Shown piece after piece: positions 27,915-36,113 of a stretch of DNA of 36,247 nt (the stretch's first letter is position 1; each line of letters opens with the position of its first letter). The DNA is from a virus, in the IMG/VR virus record IMGVR_UViG_3300045454_000145, positions 1 to 36,247 of that record. One strand, 5' to 3'. The notes beneath the pieces were generated by a model that saw only the letters and a list, made by a program, of their open reading frames with translations, had not been told where the DNA came from and did no database searches. The translations under genes and the position numbers were made by a program.

Positions 27915-30572
27915 ATGGCCGATCGCACGACCAAGGTTCGCCTCCTTGCGGAAGTCAACGGGTACGTCGCCGGCATGGAGCGCGCGGCGAAAGCCACCCG
28001 TGAGATGGCAGACGACTCCACCGCGAAGCTCGCCCAGCAGCGCGAAGGGTTCGAGCAGCTTGGCCGAACTTCACTGGCCTTCGGTGCGATCGCCGCGATC
28101 GGGGTGGGGCTCGCGGTCAAGCGGTTCGCCGACTTCGACCAGGCCATGTCGAACGTGCAGGCTGCGACCCAAGAGTCGACGGCGAACATGGAGCAGCTGC
28201 GCGCGGCCGCGATCGCAGCCGGCGGCGAAACCGTCTTCACCGCGGTCGAGGCGGCGAACGCTATCGAGGAGCTTGGGAAGGCGGGCCTGTCAACCACCCA
28301 GATCCTTGAGGGTGGCCTCGGCGCTGCACTGAGCCTCGCGGCGGCAGGGCAACTCGAAGTCGCTCGAGCGGCGGAGATCACCGCCATCACCATCAAGCAG
28401 TTCGGACTCAACGGCGCCCAAGCTGTCACGGTCTCCGACCTCCTGGCCGCTGGCGCCGGCAAAGCCGCTGGCGACGTCGAAGACCTCGCACAGGCACTGA
28501 ACCAGGCTGCTCTCGTCGCATCGCAGACCGGCCTGTCCGTCGAAGAGACCACCGGCGTGCTCGCCGCGTTCGCTTCAGCTGGTTTGCTCGGATCCGACGC
28601 AGGAACCTCATTCCGCTCCATGCTCCAGCGCCTCACCCCACAATCAGCAGAGGCGCAGCGCGAACTTGACCGGCTCGGTATCTCGGCATACGACGCGCAG
28701 GGCTCCTTCATCGGTGCGGCCGCCTTCGCCGGTGAGCTGCAAGGAGGGCTCAAGGGTCTCACCGACCAGCAACGCAACGCCTCACTGGCCATCATCTTTG
28801 GATCGGACGCGGTTCGAGCAGCATCGGTGTTCTACGAGCAGGGTCAGGCCGGGATCCAGGGATGGATCGAAGCGACAAACGACTCGGGCTACGCCGCCCG
28901 CGTCGCAGCCGACCGGCTCAACAACCTCAACGGCGACCTCGAGAAGCTCCAGGGATCGTTCGAGTCCGCCGTGATCAAGAGCGGCTCCGGCGCGAACGAT
29001 GTACTCCGTTCTCTTGTGCAGACCGCGACCTTCCTGGTCGACGGGTTCGGGTCCCTGCCCGAACCCGTGCTATCCGGCGGCCTGGCATTCTCCGCAGTCG
29101 CAGCTGCTGTCGCCCTCGCCGGCGGAGCAGCCCTCATCGGCGTGCCCCGGTTTGTCGCGTTCAAGGCCGCACTCGAGACCACCGGCGTTTCTGCTGGCCG
29201 TGCCAGTCTCGCGATCGGCGGCCTTGGCAGCGTCATCGGCCTCGCCACCATCGTCCTCACCGCATTCGTCGCCGAGCAGGCGGCTAGCGCAGGGCGAGTC
29301 GCAGCCTTTAAGGACAGCCTCAACCAGACCTCCGGCGCGGTGACCACCTACACGCGCGAGCTCGTCGTCGCGCGCCTGCAGGAGAAGGGGGCGTTTGAGG
29401 ATGCGGCCAAGTACGGCATCACACAGCGCGAGCTGACCGACGCGATTCTGGAAGGCGGAGAGGCGCTCGCCGAGGTCGAGTCGAAGCTCGCGGCAGTGTC
29501 AGAAGGCCTGACGGGCAACCAGAAGCGCGCCGTGGGGCTGCAGGCGGAGTACGGGGTCGTGTCCACCGTCATCCGGGGAACGCGGCAGGAGCTCGAAGAC
29601 GCTGAGGCTGCGCTCCGCAACACTGAGGCGGCCGCCGACGACAACCGGTCCGCCTTGGACGACATCTCCTCAGCCGCTGCGGACGCATCGGGGGAGATCT
29701 CGGAGCTGTCCGACGCGATCGCCAACTTCGGCCGGAGCCAGCTCGACACGCGATCAGCGCTGCGCGATTTCAAGGACTCGATTCGAGAGGCCACCGAGGC
29801 GATCGCCCAGAATGGTGCCACTCTCGACATCAACACCCAGGCAGGTAGTGACAACCAGGCCGCGCTAGACGCGATCGCACGATCGGCCAATGAGGCCGCG
29901 GCCGCGGTGTATGCCCAGACCGGGTCCGTGGAGGAGACCACCGCAGTACTCGATGAGGCGCGAAGCGCATACGTCGAGGTTGCCCGCGCCGCGGGGGACA
30001 CTCGCTCAGAGATTGAGATCCTCTCCGAGTCCTACCTCGCCACACCTGAGGTCATCGCCACCGAGGTGCAGCTCTCAGGGGTCGCTACCGCAGCCAACAC
30101 ACTGGCGAAGTTCTACGCCGAGTGGACCAACAAGCCGCTGACCGTCAAGTTCTTCGCCGACACCTATGGGCTGGACCGTGCCGCCGCGGCCGCCGCTGCA
30201 CGACTGACCGGGCAGGCGCTGGCTTCAGGGCGCGAGAACGGCGGTCTTGAGCAGTACGAGAACGGCGGAGTCCGCGAAGGCATCTACCGGGGCCGGCCCG
30301 GAGGGATCCTGAAGTTCGCCGAGCCAAACGTGCCGTGGGAAGCCTTCATCTCAGGCAAGCCTGGACAGGAGCAGCGCAACAGAGCCATCTGGGAGGAGTC
30401 GGGTCGGCGGCTAGGGGCGTTGGTTTCTTCGAGCGGCGCCGACATGCCCGCGGGTATTGGTGCAGGCGGCAGCTCCCGCTCGATCACCATGCAGGTACAG
30501 ACGCAAGACCCGGCGGTGGTCGCTGAGCTCGTGATTCAGCAACTCGAGGCAAGGTTTCAGGTGAGCCCATGA
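27915..30572 (+). CDS. Tape measure protein
   Basis: This 885-residue protein sets tail length and is the longest gene. It has an Ala/Gly-rich helical N-terminal half (FADFDQAMSNVQAATQESTA, typical of the family), hydrophobic helices (about residues 385-460), long coiled coils (about 500-720) and a Gly/Glu-rich end. By the usual 1.5 angstrom per residue it predicts a tail of roughly 130 nm. GAAGGAGG precedes ATG 27915. Confidence 0.9.
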   Translation: MADRTTKVRLLAEVNGYVAGMERAAKATREMADDSTAKLAQQREGFEQLGRTSLAFGAIAAIGVGLAVKRFADFDQAMSNVQAATQESTANMEQLRAAAIAAGGETVFTAVEAANAIEELGKAGLSTTQILEGGLGAALSLAAAGQLEVARAAEITAITIKQFGLNGAQAVTVSDLLAAGAGKAAGDVEDLAQALNQAALVASQTGLSVEETTGVLAAFASAGLLGSDAGTSFRSMLQRLTPQSAEAQRELDRLGISAYDAQGSFIGAAAFAGELQGGLKGLTDQQRNASLAIIFGSDAVRAASVFYEQGQAGIQGWIEATNDSGYAARVAADRLNNLNGDLEKLQGSFESAVIKSGSGANDVLRSLVQTATFLVDGFGSLPEPVLSGGLAFSAVAAAVALAGGAALIGVPRFVAFKAALETTGVSAGRASLAIGGLGSVIGLATIVLTAFVAEQAASAGRVAAFKDSLNQTSGAVTTYTRELVVARLQEKGAFEDAAKYGITQRELTDAILEGGEALAEVESKLAAVSEGLTGNQKRAVGLQAEYGVVSTVIRGTRQELEDAEAALRNTEAAADDNRSALDDISSAAADASGEISELSDAIANFGRSQLDTRSALRDFKDSIREATEAIAQNGATLDINTQAGSDNQAALDAIARSANEAAAAVYAQTGSVEETTAVLDEARSAYVEVARAAGDTRSEIEILSESYLATPEVIATEVQLSGVATAANTLAKFYAEWTNKPLTVKFFADTYGLDRAAAAAAARLTGQALASGRENGGLEQYENGGVREGIYRGRPGGILKFAEPNVPWEAFISGKPGQEQRNRAIWEESGRRLGALVSSSGADMPAGIGAGGSSRSITMQVQTQDPAVVAELVIQQLEARFQVSP

Positions 30573-31411
30573 TCACGGTTGCCCTCGATGGACTCGAGTT
30601 CGCGACTGACGGGAACCCGACCTACACAATCAGCCGCCTCGATGGTTGGTACGGGGCGCCGTCGACCAAGACGCGCCTCGACGAACGTCCTCGTTCGGAC
30701 GGCGCCTTCCAGGTCATCGACTTCCAGCGGTCAGCGAGAGCGATCACGATGTCCGGCCAGGTCCACGCAAGCGGGTCCGGTCGGCCGGAGTGGCTTGCGT
30801 TGTCGGCGCTACTCGGCGCCGGCCTTCCTCGCACCCTCGCGGTAACGGACGAACTCGGCACGCAGACGACCACCGTGATTCTGGCTGGCCTCGGTGTCAC
30901 GATCGAGCCCATCACGGACCAGACAGCCCTCTACGTCGTCTCGATGCTCGCTCCAGACCCGATCAAGTACGGGGCGTCGCGGCAGCTGGTGACGGGCCTT
31001 CCGACGGCTGGTGGCGGGTTGACCTACAACCTGTTCGATCCGGCCGGGACGCTCGACTATGGGGCGAACGGGAACCTGGGTCGTGTCGAGCTGACGAATG
31101 CGGGTACGGCGGAGGTGTGGCCGACCGTCCGTGTCGATGGTGGGCTGGCTGGCGGGTTCTTCGCGCAGCGGCTCGACACGGGGCAGACGGTTCGCTACGA
31201 CCGGGTGATTCCGGTGGGCAGCTGGGTCGAGGTCGATTTCGCTTCCGGCGCGGTCGTTGTCGATGGGGATTCGGACGGGTCCACGTATCTGACGCGGGGC
31301 GAGTTCTTCTCGGTCCCTCCGGGGGGAGCGTTCGACGTGCAGTTCAACGGTATCGGTGCAGCGACGGGCACGCCGCTGATGACGGTGACGATCGCGGACG
31401 GGTACTGGTGA
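30569..31411 (+). CDS. Distal tail protein
   Basis: This 280-residue protein starts with an ATGA overlap. The N-terminal part (LDGLEFATDGNPTYTISRLD, then RPRSDGAFQVIDFQRSARAI) follows the distal tail pattern of siphoviruses. The C-terminus is beta-rich and ends DVQFNGIGAATGTPLMTVTI. It forms the ring joining tail tube and tip. Base composition of the coding strand shifts to G-rich from about 31,000. Confidence 0.75.
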   Translation: MITVALDGLEFATDGNPTYTISRLDGWYGAPSTKTRLDERPRSDGAFQVIDFQRSARAITMSGQVHASGSGRPEWLALSALLGAGLPRTLAVTDELGTQTTTVILAGLGVTIEPITDQTALYVVSMLAPDPIKYGASRQLVTGLPTAGGGLTYNLFDPAGTLDYGANGNLGRVELTNAGTAEVWPTVRVDGGLAGGFFAQRLDTGQTVRYDRVIPVGSWVEVDFASGAVVVDGDSDGSTYLTRGEFFSVPPGGAFDVQFNGIGAATGTPLMTVTIADGYW

Positions 31412-32571
31412 TGACGACCTACATCATCGGAGATCTCCGCACGGGGCGTCGCATTCAGACGGTGCCGGCGTTGTCGGGCCCGTGGTCGGACGTGCTGAAT
31501 GATGCCGGCGAGGTGTCGTGCACGGTGTCGCTGCGGGATCCGGTGGTGCATCGGCTCGGGTTGAAGGAGTCGGCGAAGCCGGGGAAGGCGTTCCTGGCGG
31601 CGCTGGTCGACGACTTGGTGGTGCAGGCGGGTCCGATCTGGACGCACTCCTACGATGCGGACTCGGGTCGGCTGACGATGAGCGCTGCCGGCATGTGGTC
31701 GTACTTCGACCATCGGCGCATTCTTCCGGTGTTGGCGGGTCGGTCGCCGACTGATCCGACGACGGACACGCGGTATGCGCCGGCGTCGATCGATCCTGCT
31801 GGGCCGTGGCCGACGGACACGCGGAAGTCGCTGCAGGGTATCGCTCGGGCGTTGGTCGAGCAGGCTCAGGCGTGGACGGGCGGGAACGTGCCGGTGATTC
31901 TGCCGGCGGAGATTCCGGGGACGAACGAGCGCGTCTACCGTGGCGTGGATCTGTCGCAGGTGGGGCAGGCGTTGCGGGATCTGACGGCGGTGGATGGTGG
32001 GCCGGATGTGCGGTTCGAGCCGCGGTTGACGTCGGATCGGCTTGGCGTGGAGTGGGTGATGCGGATCGGTACGCCGACGCAGCCGTTGCTGTTCTCGCCG
32101 TTGGAGTCGACGTTCACGGTGGGGTCGCCGAAGTCGCCGGTGTCGGGGTTCAAGACGTCGGTGTCGGCGCGCGGTGTTGCGTCACACGTGTATGCGTCGG
32201 CTGGTCGTGGAGCGAATGAGGCGATCGTCGGGCTGGGTGTGAATCAGCCGCTGCTGGATGCGGGGTATCCCGTGCTGGAGCTGGTGGATTCGTCGCGGTC
32301 GACAGTGACGGAGCAGACGACGATTGATGCGTTTGCGCAGGAGCTGCGGTTGCGGAGTGCGGCGCCGACGGAGACGTGGGAGTTCGCTCACCAGACGTCG
32401 GAGCAGCCGTTCCTGTCGGGTTACTCGGTGGGGGACTTCGCGCGGGTGCGGGTGGTCGACGACCTGTATCACGGGCCGATCGATCCGCCTGCACGGATGC
32501 GGATTGTGTCTCGGTCGGGTGACGCGGAGGGGCGTCGTGTGGTCGTGAAGTTCCAGCCGGAGGTGGTCTGA
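31411..32571 (+). CDS. Tail tip (baseplate) protein
   Basis: This 386-residue protein starts at ATG 31411; GTG 31408 is an in-frame alternative. MTTYIIGDLRTGRRIQTVPA, then SDVLNDAGEVSCTVSLRDP and MSAAGMWSYFDHRRIL, match the tail proteins following distal tail in actinophages (gp27/Tal-like hub). It ends in a domain with ARVRVVDDLYHGP. The coding strand is strongly G-rich (29 G to 13 C in 31981-32040). Confidence 0.75.
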   Translation: MTTYIIGDLRTGRRIQTVPALSGPWSDVLNDAGEVSCTVSLRDPVVHRLGLKESAKPGKAFLAALVDDLVVQAGPIWTHSYDADSGRLTMSAAGMWSYFDHRRILPVLAGRSPTDPTTDTRYAPASIDPAGPWPTDTRKSLQGIARALVEQAQAWTGGNVPVILPAEIPGTNERVYRGVDLSQVGQALRDLTAVDGGPDVRFEPRLTSDRLGVEWVMRIGTPTQPLLFSPLESTFTVGSPKSPVSGFKTSVSARGVASHVYASAGRGANEAIVGLGVNQPLLDAGYPVLELVDSSRSTVTEQTTIDAFAQELRLRSAAPTETWEFAHQTSEQPFLSGYSVGDFARVRVVDDLYHGPIDPPARMRIVSRSGDAEGRRVVVKFQPEVV

Positions 32572-33098
32572 TGGCGGGTGGCTATGAGACGCCGAAGGTG
32601 GGGGAGTTCGCGGAGCTCGTGGCGCAGATCAGCGACCTGCGGCGGCGGCTGGATGAGGCCGAGCGGCCGGGCGGTACGCAGATCGTGCTGGAGGACGAGT
32701 CTGAGCGGGAGGCGACGTCTGGGTTCGGCTTGGGGACGTCGCAGTCGACGCTGATCACGATCCCGTACACGTGTCCGCCGTACAAGTGTCGGACGAACCT
32801 GCTGCTTGGTGGGCAGATCTTCGCCCGCAACTCTCGCGGGGTCGCTGACTTTGTGGCTGTGCAGGTTGAGGCTGAGGGGTCGGTGTTCGGTCTCGGGCAG
32901 GGCAATGCGCAGTTGGCGCAGGCGGCGGCGTCGTCGTTCGCGTCGGCGACGACTGGGTATGCGTTCGATGTGACGACGCAGGCGGGGGAGACGATCACGT
33001 TCCGTTTGCGGGCGCGCGCTGATGGTGGCGCGTGGTCGTCGGATGGGTCGAATCAGGCGTCGCTGTGGATCGTGGCGTCGCACAAGATTCGCGCCTGA
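32571..33098 (+). CDS. Minor tail protein
   Basis: This 175-residue protein starts with a TGATG overlap. An N-terminal coiled coil (GEFAELVAQISDLRRRLDEA) is followed by a beta-rich domain (DFVAVQVEAEGSVFGLG and ITFRLRARADGGAW). This resembles short tail-tip proteins that trimerise through an N-terminal helix. It is likely part of the adsorption apparatus. Confidence 0.65.
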   Translation: MAGGYETPKVGEFAELVAQISDLRRRLDEAERPGGTQIVLEDESEREATSGFGLGTSQSTLITIPYTCPPYKCRTNLLLGGQIFARNSRGVADFVAVQVEAEGSVFGLGQGNAQLAQAAASSFASATTGYAFDVTTQAGETITFRLRARADGGAWSSDGSNQASLWIVASHKIRA

Positions 33099-33109
33099 GC
33101 GGGCGCTTC

Positions 33110-33141
33110 ATGAGGGGTCTCTCACATGAGAGGTCTCTCAT
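33110..33141 (+). repeat. Tandem 16-bp palindromic repeat
   Basis: ATGAGGGGTCTCTCAC (33110-33125) and ATGAGAGGTCTCTCAT (33126-33141) lie head to tail in the gap before the receptor-binding-type gene. The second is a perfect palindrome with a 7-bp stem and GT centre. A pyrimidine-rich stretch follows. Possible roles are an attenuator or a protein-binding operator. Confidence 0.65.
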
Positions 33142-33177
33142 CTTCATCTCATCTTCTTCTCACGGTTGGAGGTCGGC

Positions 33178-34236
33178 ATGCCGATCACTCGGGGTCTGGG
33201 TACCACTGGCGATGCGGCGGGCACTGTCACGCCGTTGGATCACAAGCTGGCGCAGTCGGGTCTGCTGACGAAGCGGGGGGCTGGGTCGAATCTGATCCGG
33301 TCGGGGCTGTTCTTCGACACGACGGTGAACATCGTGACCGGCACGTCGGGGATGAGCTACAACGTGGCGGCGTTCACGGCGGCGTTGTCGCGGGGTGCTG
33401 CTGCGGGCACGGTGCTGCTGTGCAATGACGGCACGGTGAACGTGCCGACGACGGCTGCGCCGGGTTCGAACTCGCGGATCGATGTGGTGTACGCGTGGCA
33501 GCGGGAGTTCTCTCTGGATGGGGTGAACTCGAATCCGGTGATCGGGGTTGTGCAGGGTACGCCTGCGGCGGTGCCGGTCGCGCCGTCGCTGTCGGCGTTC
33601 CCGGGTGCGATCGAGCTTGCGCGGATTACGGTGCCGGCGGGTGTGACGGCGACGAACTCGGGTACGACGATTGTGCAGTCGACGCGGTTCACGGCGGCTG
33701 CGGGTGGGGTGCTGTTTTTCCGGACTGCGGCGGAGCGGGATGAGGCGCTGAATCTGGTGCCGGATGGGACGATCGGGTTCGTCGAGACGGACGACAGTCT
33801 CTGGTACCACGCCGACGGAGTGTGGCGAGCGGTGCAGGAGGACCGTCGGACGGTCTTCTCGCAGGGCAGCACGAACATTCCGACGAGCACCAGCTTCCAG
33901 AACCTGACGCTGTTCACCCTGGTCACGGGAAGCTTGTTTACTCGGTCGGGGAACACGTACACCTGCCAGGTCGCAGGCACCTACCGCATGCGGTTCGTTG
34001 TCAACTTCGGGGGCAACATCAATGGCAACCGCGGCGTGCGGTTGATCGGGTCGGGTTCTCTGGGCGATCGGAACTGCATCATCGCTTCGCTGAACGGCAC
34101 GCTGAACCAGACGGTCGAGGTCGAGTGGCTGCAGGCGATGGCAGTCGGGGACTCGGTGACAACCCAGGTGCTGCAGAACAGTGGCAGCACCCTGGCGACG
34201 TTCTCTCACCTCGATTTCGAGCGGATCGCCGCGTGA
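33178..34236 (+). CDS. Minor tail / receptor-binding-type protein
   Basis: This 352-residue protein starts at ATG 33178 with GGAGG 6 nt upstream. The N-terminal part (MPITRGLGTTGDAAGTVTPL) resembles actinophage tail-tip proteins. A linker with FFRTAAERDEALNLVPDGTI is a common tail motif. The last 135 residues (AGTYRMRFVVNFGGNINGNR and WLQAMAVGDSVTTQVLQNSG) resemble a C1q/TNF-like jelly roll, suited to host binding. Base composition changes near 33,790, at the join to this last domain, as expected for domain exchange. Confidence 0.7.
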   Translation: MPITRGLGTTGDAAGTVTPLDHKLAQSGLLTKRGAGSNLIRSGLFFDTTVNIVTGTSGMSYNVAAFTAALSRGAAAGTVLLCNDGTVNVPTTAAPGSNSRIDVVYAWQREFSLDGVNSNPVIGVVQGTPAAVPVAPSLSAFPGAIELARITVPAGVTATNSGTTIVQSTRFTAAAGGVLFFRTAAERDEALNLVPDGTIGFVETDDSLWYHADGVWRAVQEDRRTVFSQGSTNIPTSTSFQNLTLFTLVTGSLFTRSGNTYTCQVAGTYRMRFVVNFGGNINGNRGVRLIGSGSLGDRNCIIASLNGTLNQTVEVEWLQAMAVGDSVTTQVLQNSGSTLATFSHLDFERIAA

Positions 34237-34313
34237 GGTCGCCCCTGAACGGCAACCCGCCCGTCTCCTGCGACACCCCCTGCCACGGGTACCCCGCCAC
34301 CGACCTCGCATAG
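34233..34313 (+). CDS. Cys-pair microprotein, 26 residues
   Basis: GTG 34233 overlaps the previous stop by 4 nt. It opens a short frame with CDTPCHG in the middle and YPATDLA at the end. Length and coupling suggest a real tiny gene, but no family was recognised. A terminator follows directly. Confidence 0.35.
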   Translation: MRSPLNGNPPVSCDTPCHGYPATDLA

Positions 34314-34330
34314 CCGAACGCACACAGATT

Positions 34331-34361
34331 GAGCCTCACCCCGTCCGGGTGGGGCTCTTCT
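34331..34361 (+). terminator. Rho-independent terminator after tail genes
   Basis: GAGCCTCACCC (34331-34341), loop CGTCC and GGGTGGGGCTC (34347-34357) form an 11-bp stem with one T-G pair, followed by TTCTC. It separates tail from lysis transcripts. Confidence 0.8.
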
Positions 34362-34365
34362 CATG

Positions 34366-34383
34366 AGCGCCAACAGTGGCGCT
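34366..34383 (+). promoter_or_regulatory. Hairpin upstream of lysin start
   Basis: AGCGCCA-ACAG-TGGCGCT is a perfect 7-bp stem just before GGAAGGAA and ATG 34398. It could modulate lysin translation or mark an RNA end. Confidence 0.5.
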
Positions 34384-34397
34384 GGAAGGAACCACCG

Positions 34398-35336
34398 ATG
34401 ACGAAACTTGTCTCTCCCGCACCGTACGGCTGGTCCGACTACGGGTGGGGTGCTTGGGCAGGCCACAAGGGCCGCGACTACGGCTGGTACAACCGCGACA
34501 TCGCAGGATCTCGGCAGACGTTCTTCGCTGCACCCGGCAAGGTCGTCCTGGTGCAGGACAACGCCGGCTACAACCAGGGGTTTGGAAACCGCATCTGGGT
34601 GGAACACGCGCCCGGGTTCGTCACTGCCTACAACCACTACATGAACGGCACAGTCGGGAAGTTCAAGGTCGGCCAGTCGGTGAAGGCAGGGCAGTACATC
34701 GGCCAGATGGGCAACACGGGCGAAACGAAGGGCACCATCCATTTGCACTTCGAAGTGTGGCGTAATGGGGAACGGGTGAACCCTGACCCGTGGTTCACCA
34801 CTGACATTCCCGGCACACAGACGCTTCATCCGAACGATCGTGTGACTGGACCTCTCGGAGCGAACGGGCGCGTCGAGCCGACCACGGCTGCTGCGGTTGC
34901 GGGGGTGGTTGGGCCGGGGAAGCCGGTTCGCATGGCCGCGTTCACCCGGTCAGGTCTTGGCGTGGAGGGAAACCCGGTCTGGTATCAGGGGGCGGATGGG
35001 CGTTGGTATTGGTCGGGTGGTTTCACCAGCTCGAACTTGGCCGGGTTGGAGGATCGCACTCCGCCCGCACCTGTTGAGCCGGAACCAACTCCCGAACCCA
35101 CCCCCGAGCCGGTAGAACCTGAGCCTGTACAGCCGGACCCGGAACCAGTCGAACCCGCAGAACCAGAACCTTCTACACCGGTCGACCCGCTCCCACCGTT
35201 CCCCGAACCCACCACACCCCAACCCGGTGAACCAGACCCGCCCCTACAGCACGCGAAACCACGCCCCTTGTACGGGTGGATTGGCGGCATCATCGCCGTC
35301 ATCGTCGGCACGATCATCGCCCTGTTCGGAAGGTAA
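34398..35336 (+). CDS. M23 endolysin with C-terminal membrane anchor
   Basis: This 312-residue lysin has an M23 metallopeptidase domain (about residues 1-140) with H23 and D27 in HKGRDYGW, H80 in YNHY and H115xH117 in HLHFEV, the usual zinc ligands. It would cut peptidoglycan cross-links. Residues 170-215 (GNPVWYQGADGRWYWSGGF) look like a small SH3-like wall-binding repeat. A long Pro/Glu-rich stalk follows (about 222-288). The last 22 residues form a transmembrane helix (WIGGIIAVIVGTIIALFGR), which is unusual for an endolysin. No signal peptide. AAGGAA precedes ATG 34398. Confidence 0.85.
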   Translation: MTKLVSPAPYGWSDYGWGAWAGHKGRDYGWYNRDIAGSRQTFFAAPGKVVLVQDNAGYNQGFGNRIWVEHAPGFVTAYNHYMNGTVGKFKVGQSVKAGQYIGQMGNTGETKGTIHLHFEVWRNGERVNPDPWFTTDIPGTQTLHPNDRVTGPLGANGRVEPTTAAAVAGVVGPGKPVRMAAFTRSGLGVEGNPVWYQGADGRWYWSGGFTSSNLAGLEDRTPPAPVEPEPTPEPTPEPVEPEPVQPDPEPVEPAEPEPSTPVDPLPPFPEPTTPQPGEPDPPLQHAKPRPLYGWIGGIIAVIVGTIIALFGR

Positions 35337-35339
35337 CCG

Positions 35340-35717
35340 ATGGAGTGGATCGTCCCCATCGCCGTCGCGATCGTCACCGGCATCGGCGGCTTCATCGGCG
35401 GCATCGCCGCCATGCGCAAGACCGCAGCCGACGAACGCACCGCCCGCGACGCTGAACGGCAAGCGTTCATCGACCAGGTCCAGGAGGAGCGCGACGCCGC
35501 CAACCAGCTGCTGCACCAGGAGCGGGAGGAGTACGCCTCCCAGCTCGCCGCCGAGCGAAAGCTGATCCGCGAGGAACGGGAGGCGTACACGTCCCGCCTC
35601 GACACGATGTGGACCGACAAGGCCGCCTCCCGCGAGCACGTCGCCGAGCTGCGCGACCACATCTGGCAGCGCAAGCCGCCACCCCCTCCCGAGCCTCCGC
35701 CCGGATACATCCACTAA
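35340..35717 (+). CDS. Spanin-like membrane coiled-coil protein
   Basis: This 125-residue protein has one N-terminal transmembrane helix (about residues 3-24, glycine-rich), then a long charged coiled coil (about 28-105) and a Pro-rich end. The layout recalls Rz-type i-spanins and other lysis accessory proteins; no outer-membrane partner is expected in this host. It starts 3 nt after the lysin stop. Confidence 0.6.
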   Translation: MEWIVPIAVAIVTGIGGFIGGIAAMRKTAADERTARDAERQAFIDQVQEERDAANQLLHQEREEYASQLAAERKLIREEREAYTSRLDTMWTDKAASREHVAELRDHIWQRKPPPPPEPPPGYIH

Positions 35718-35736
35718 CTGACCTGAGGAGGTCACC

Positions 35737-36039
35737 ATGAACCCCATCACCGCACCCTGGGTCGCCACGGCCCGCACCATCCTGCAGAACATCCTCGGCG
35801 TGACGGTCGCCCTCGTGAGCGCGTTCCTCGCGTTCACCGCGATCGCGCCCGAGATCCTCGAAGCGCTCCGGGACGTGCTGCCCGAGCACGCCTACCTGTG
35901 GCTGCTCGGCATCGTCGGCACCGCGGGTGCCATCGCGGGCGCGATCGCCCGCGTGATGGCGATCCCGGCGGTGAACGCGTGGCTGGGTCGCCTCGGCTAC
36001 CAGTTCCCGGCCGACACGGGTGCGGGACAGCTGAACTGA
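35737..36039 (+). CDS. Holin-like protein
   Basis: This 100-residue protein has two to three membrane helices (about residues 17-40, 52-72 and 74-90) with a short acidic loop and the ending FPADTGAGQLN. Place behind lysin and spanin-like genes and size fit a holin that would open the membrane at lysis. GAGGAGG precedes ATG 35737. Confidence 0.7.
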   Translation: MNPITAPWVATARTILQNILGVTVALVSAFLAFTAIAPEILEALRDVLPEHAYLWLLGIVGTAGAIAGAIARVMAIPAVNAWLGRLGYQFPADTGAGQLN

Positions 36040-36113
36040 TGCGCCCGGATCGCCCCGTCTACGAGGTCCCCACGGATCCGATGGACGATCTGCCCTGCGA
36101 GTCCTGCCAGTGA
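36039..36113 (+). CDS. Cys-pair microprotein, 24 residues
   Basis: ATG 36039 overlaps the holin stop (TGATG). The short frame ends DDLPCESCQ. A tight start and CxxC ending give mild support for a real gene; no family was recognised. Confidence 0.3.
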   Translation: MRPDRPVYEVPTDPMDDLPCESCQ

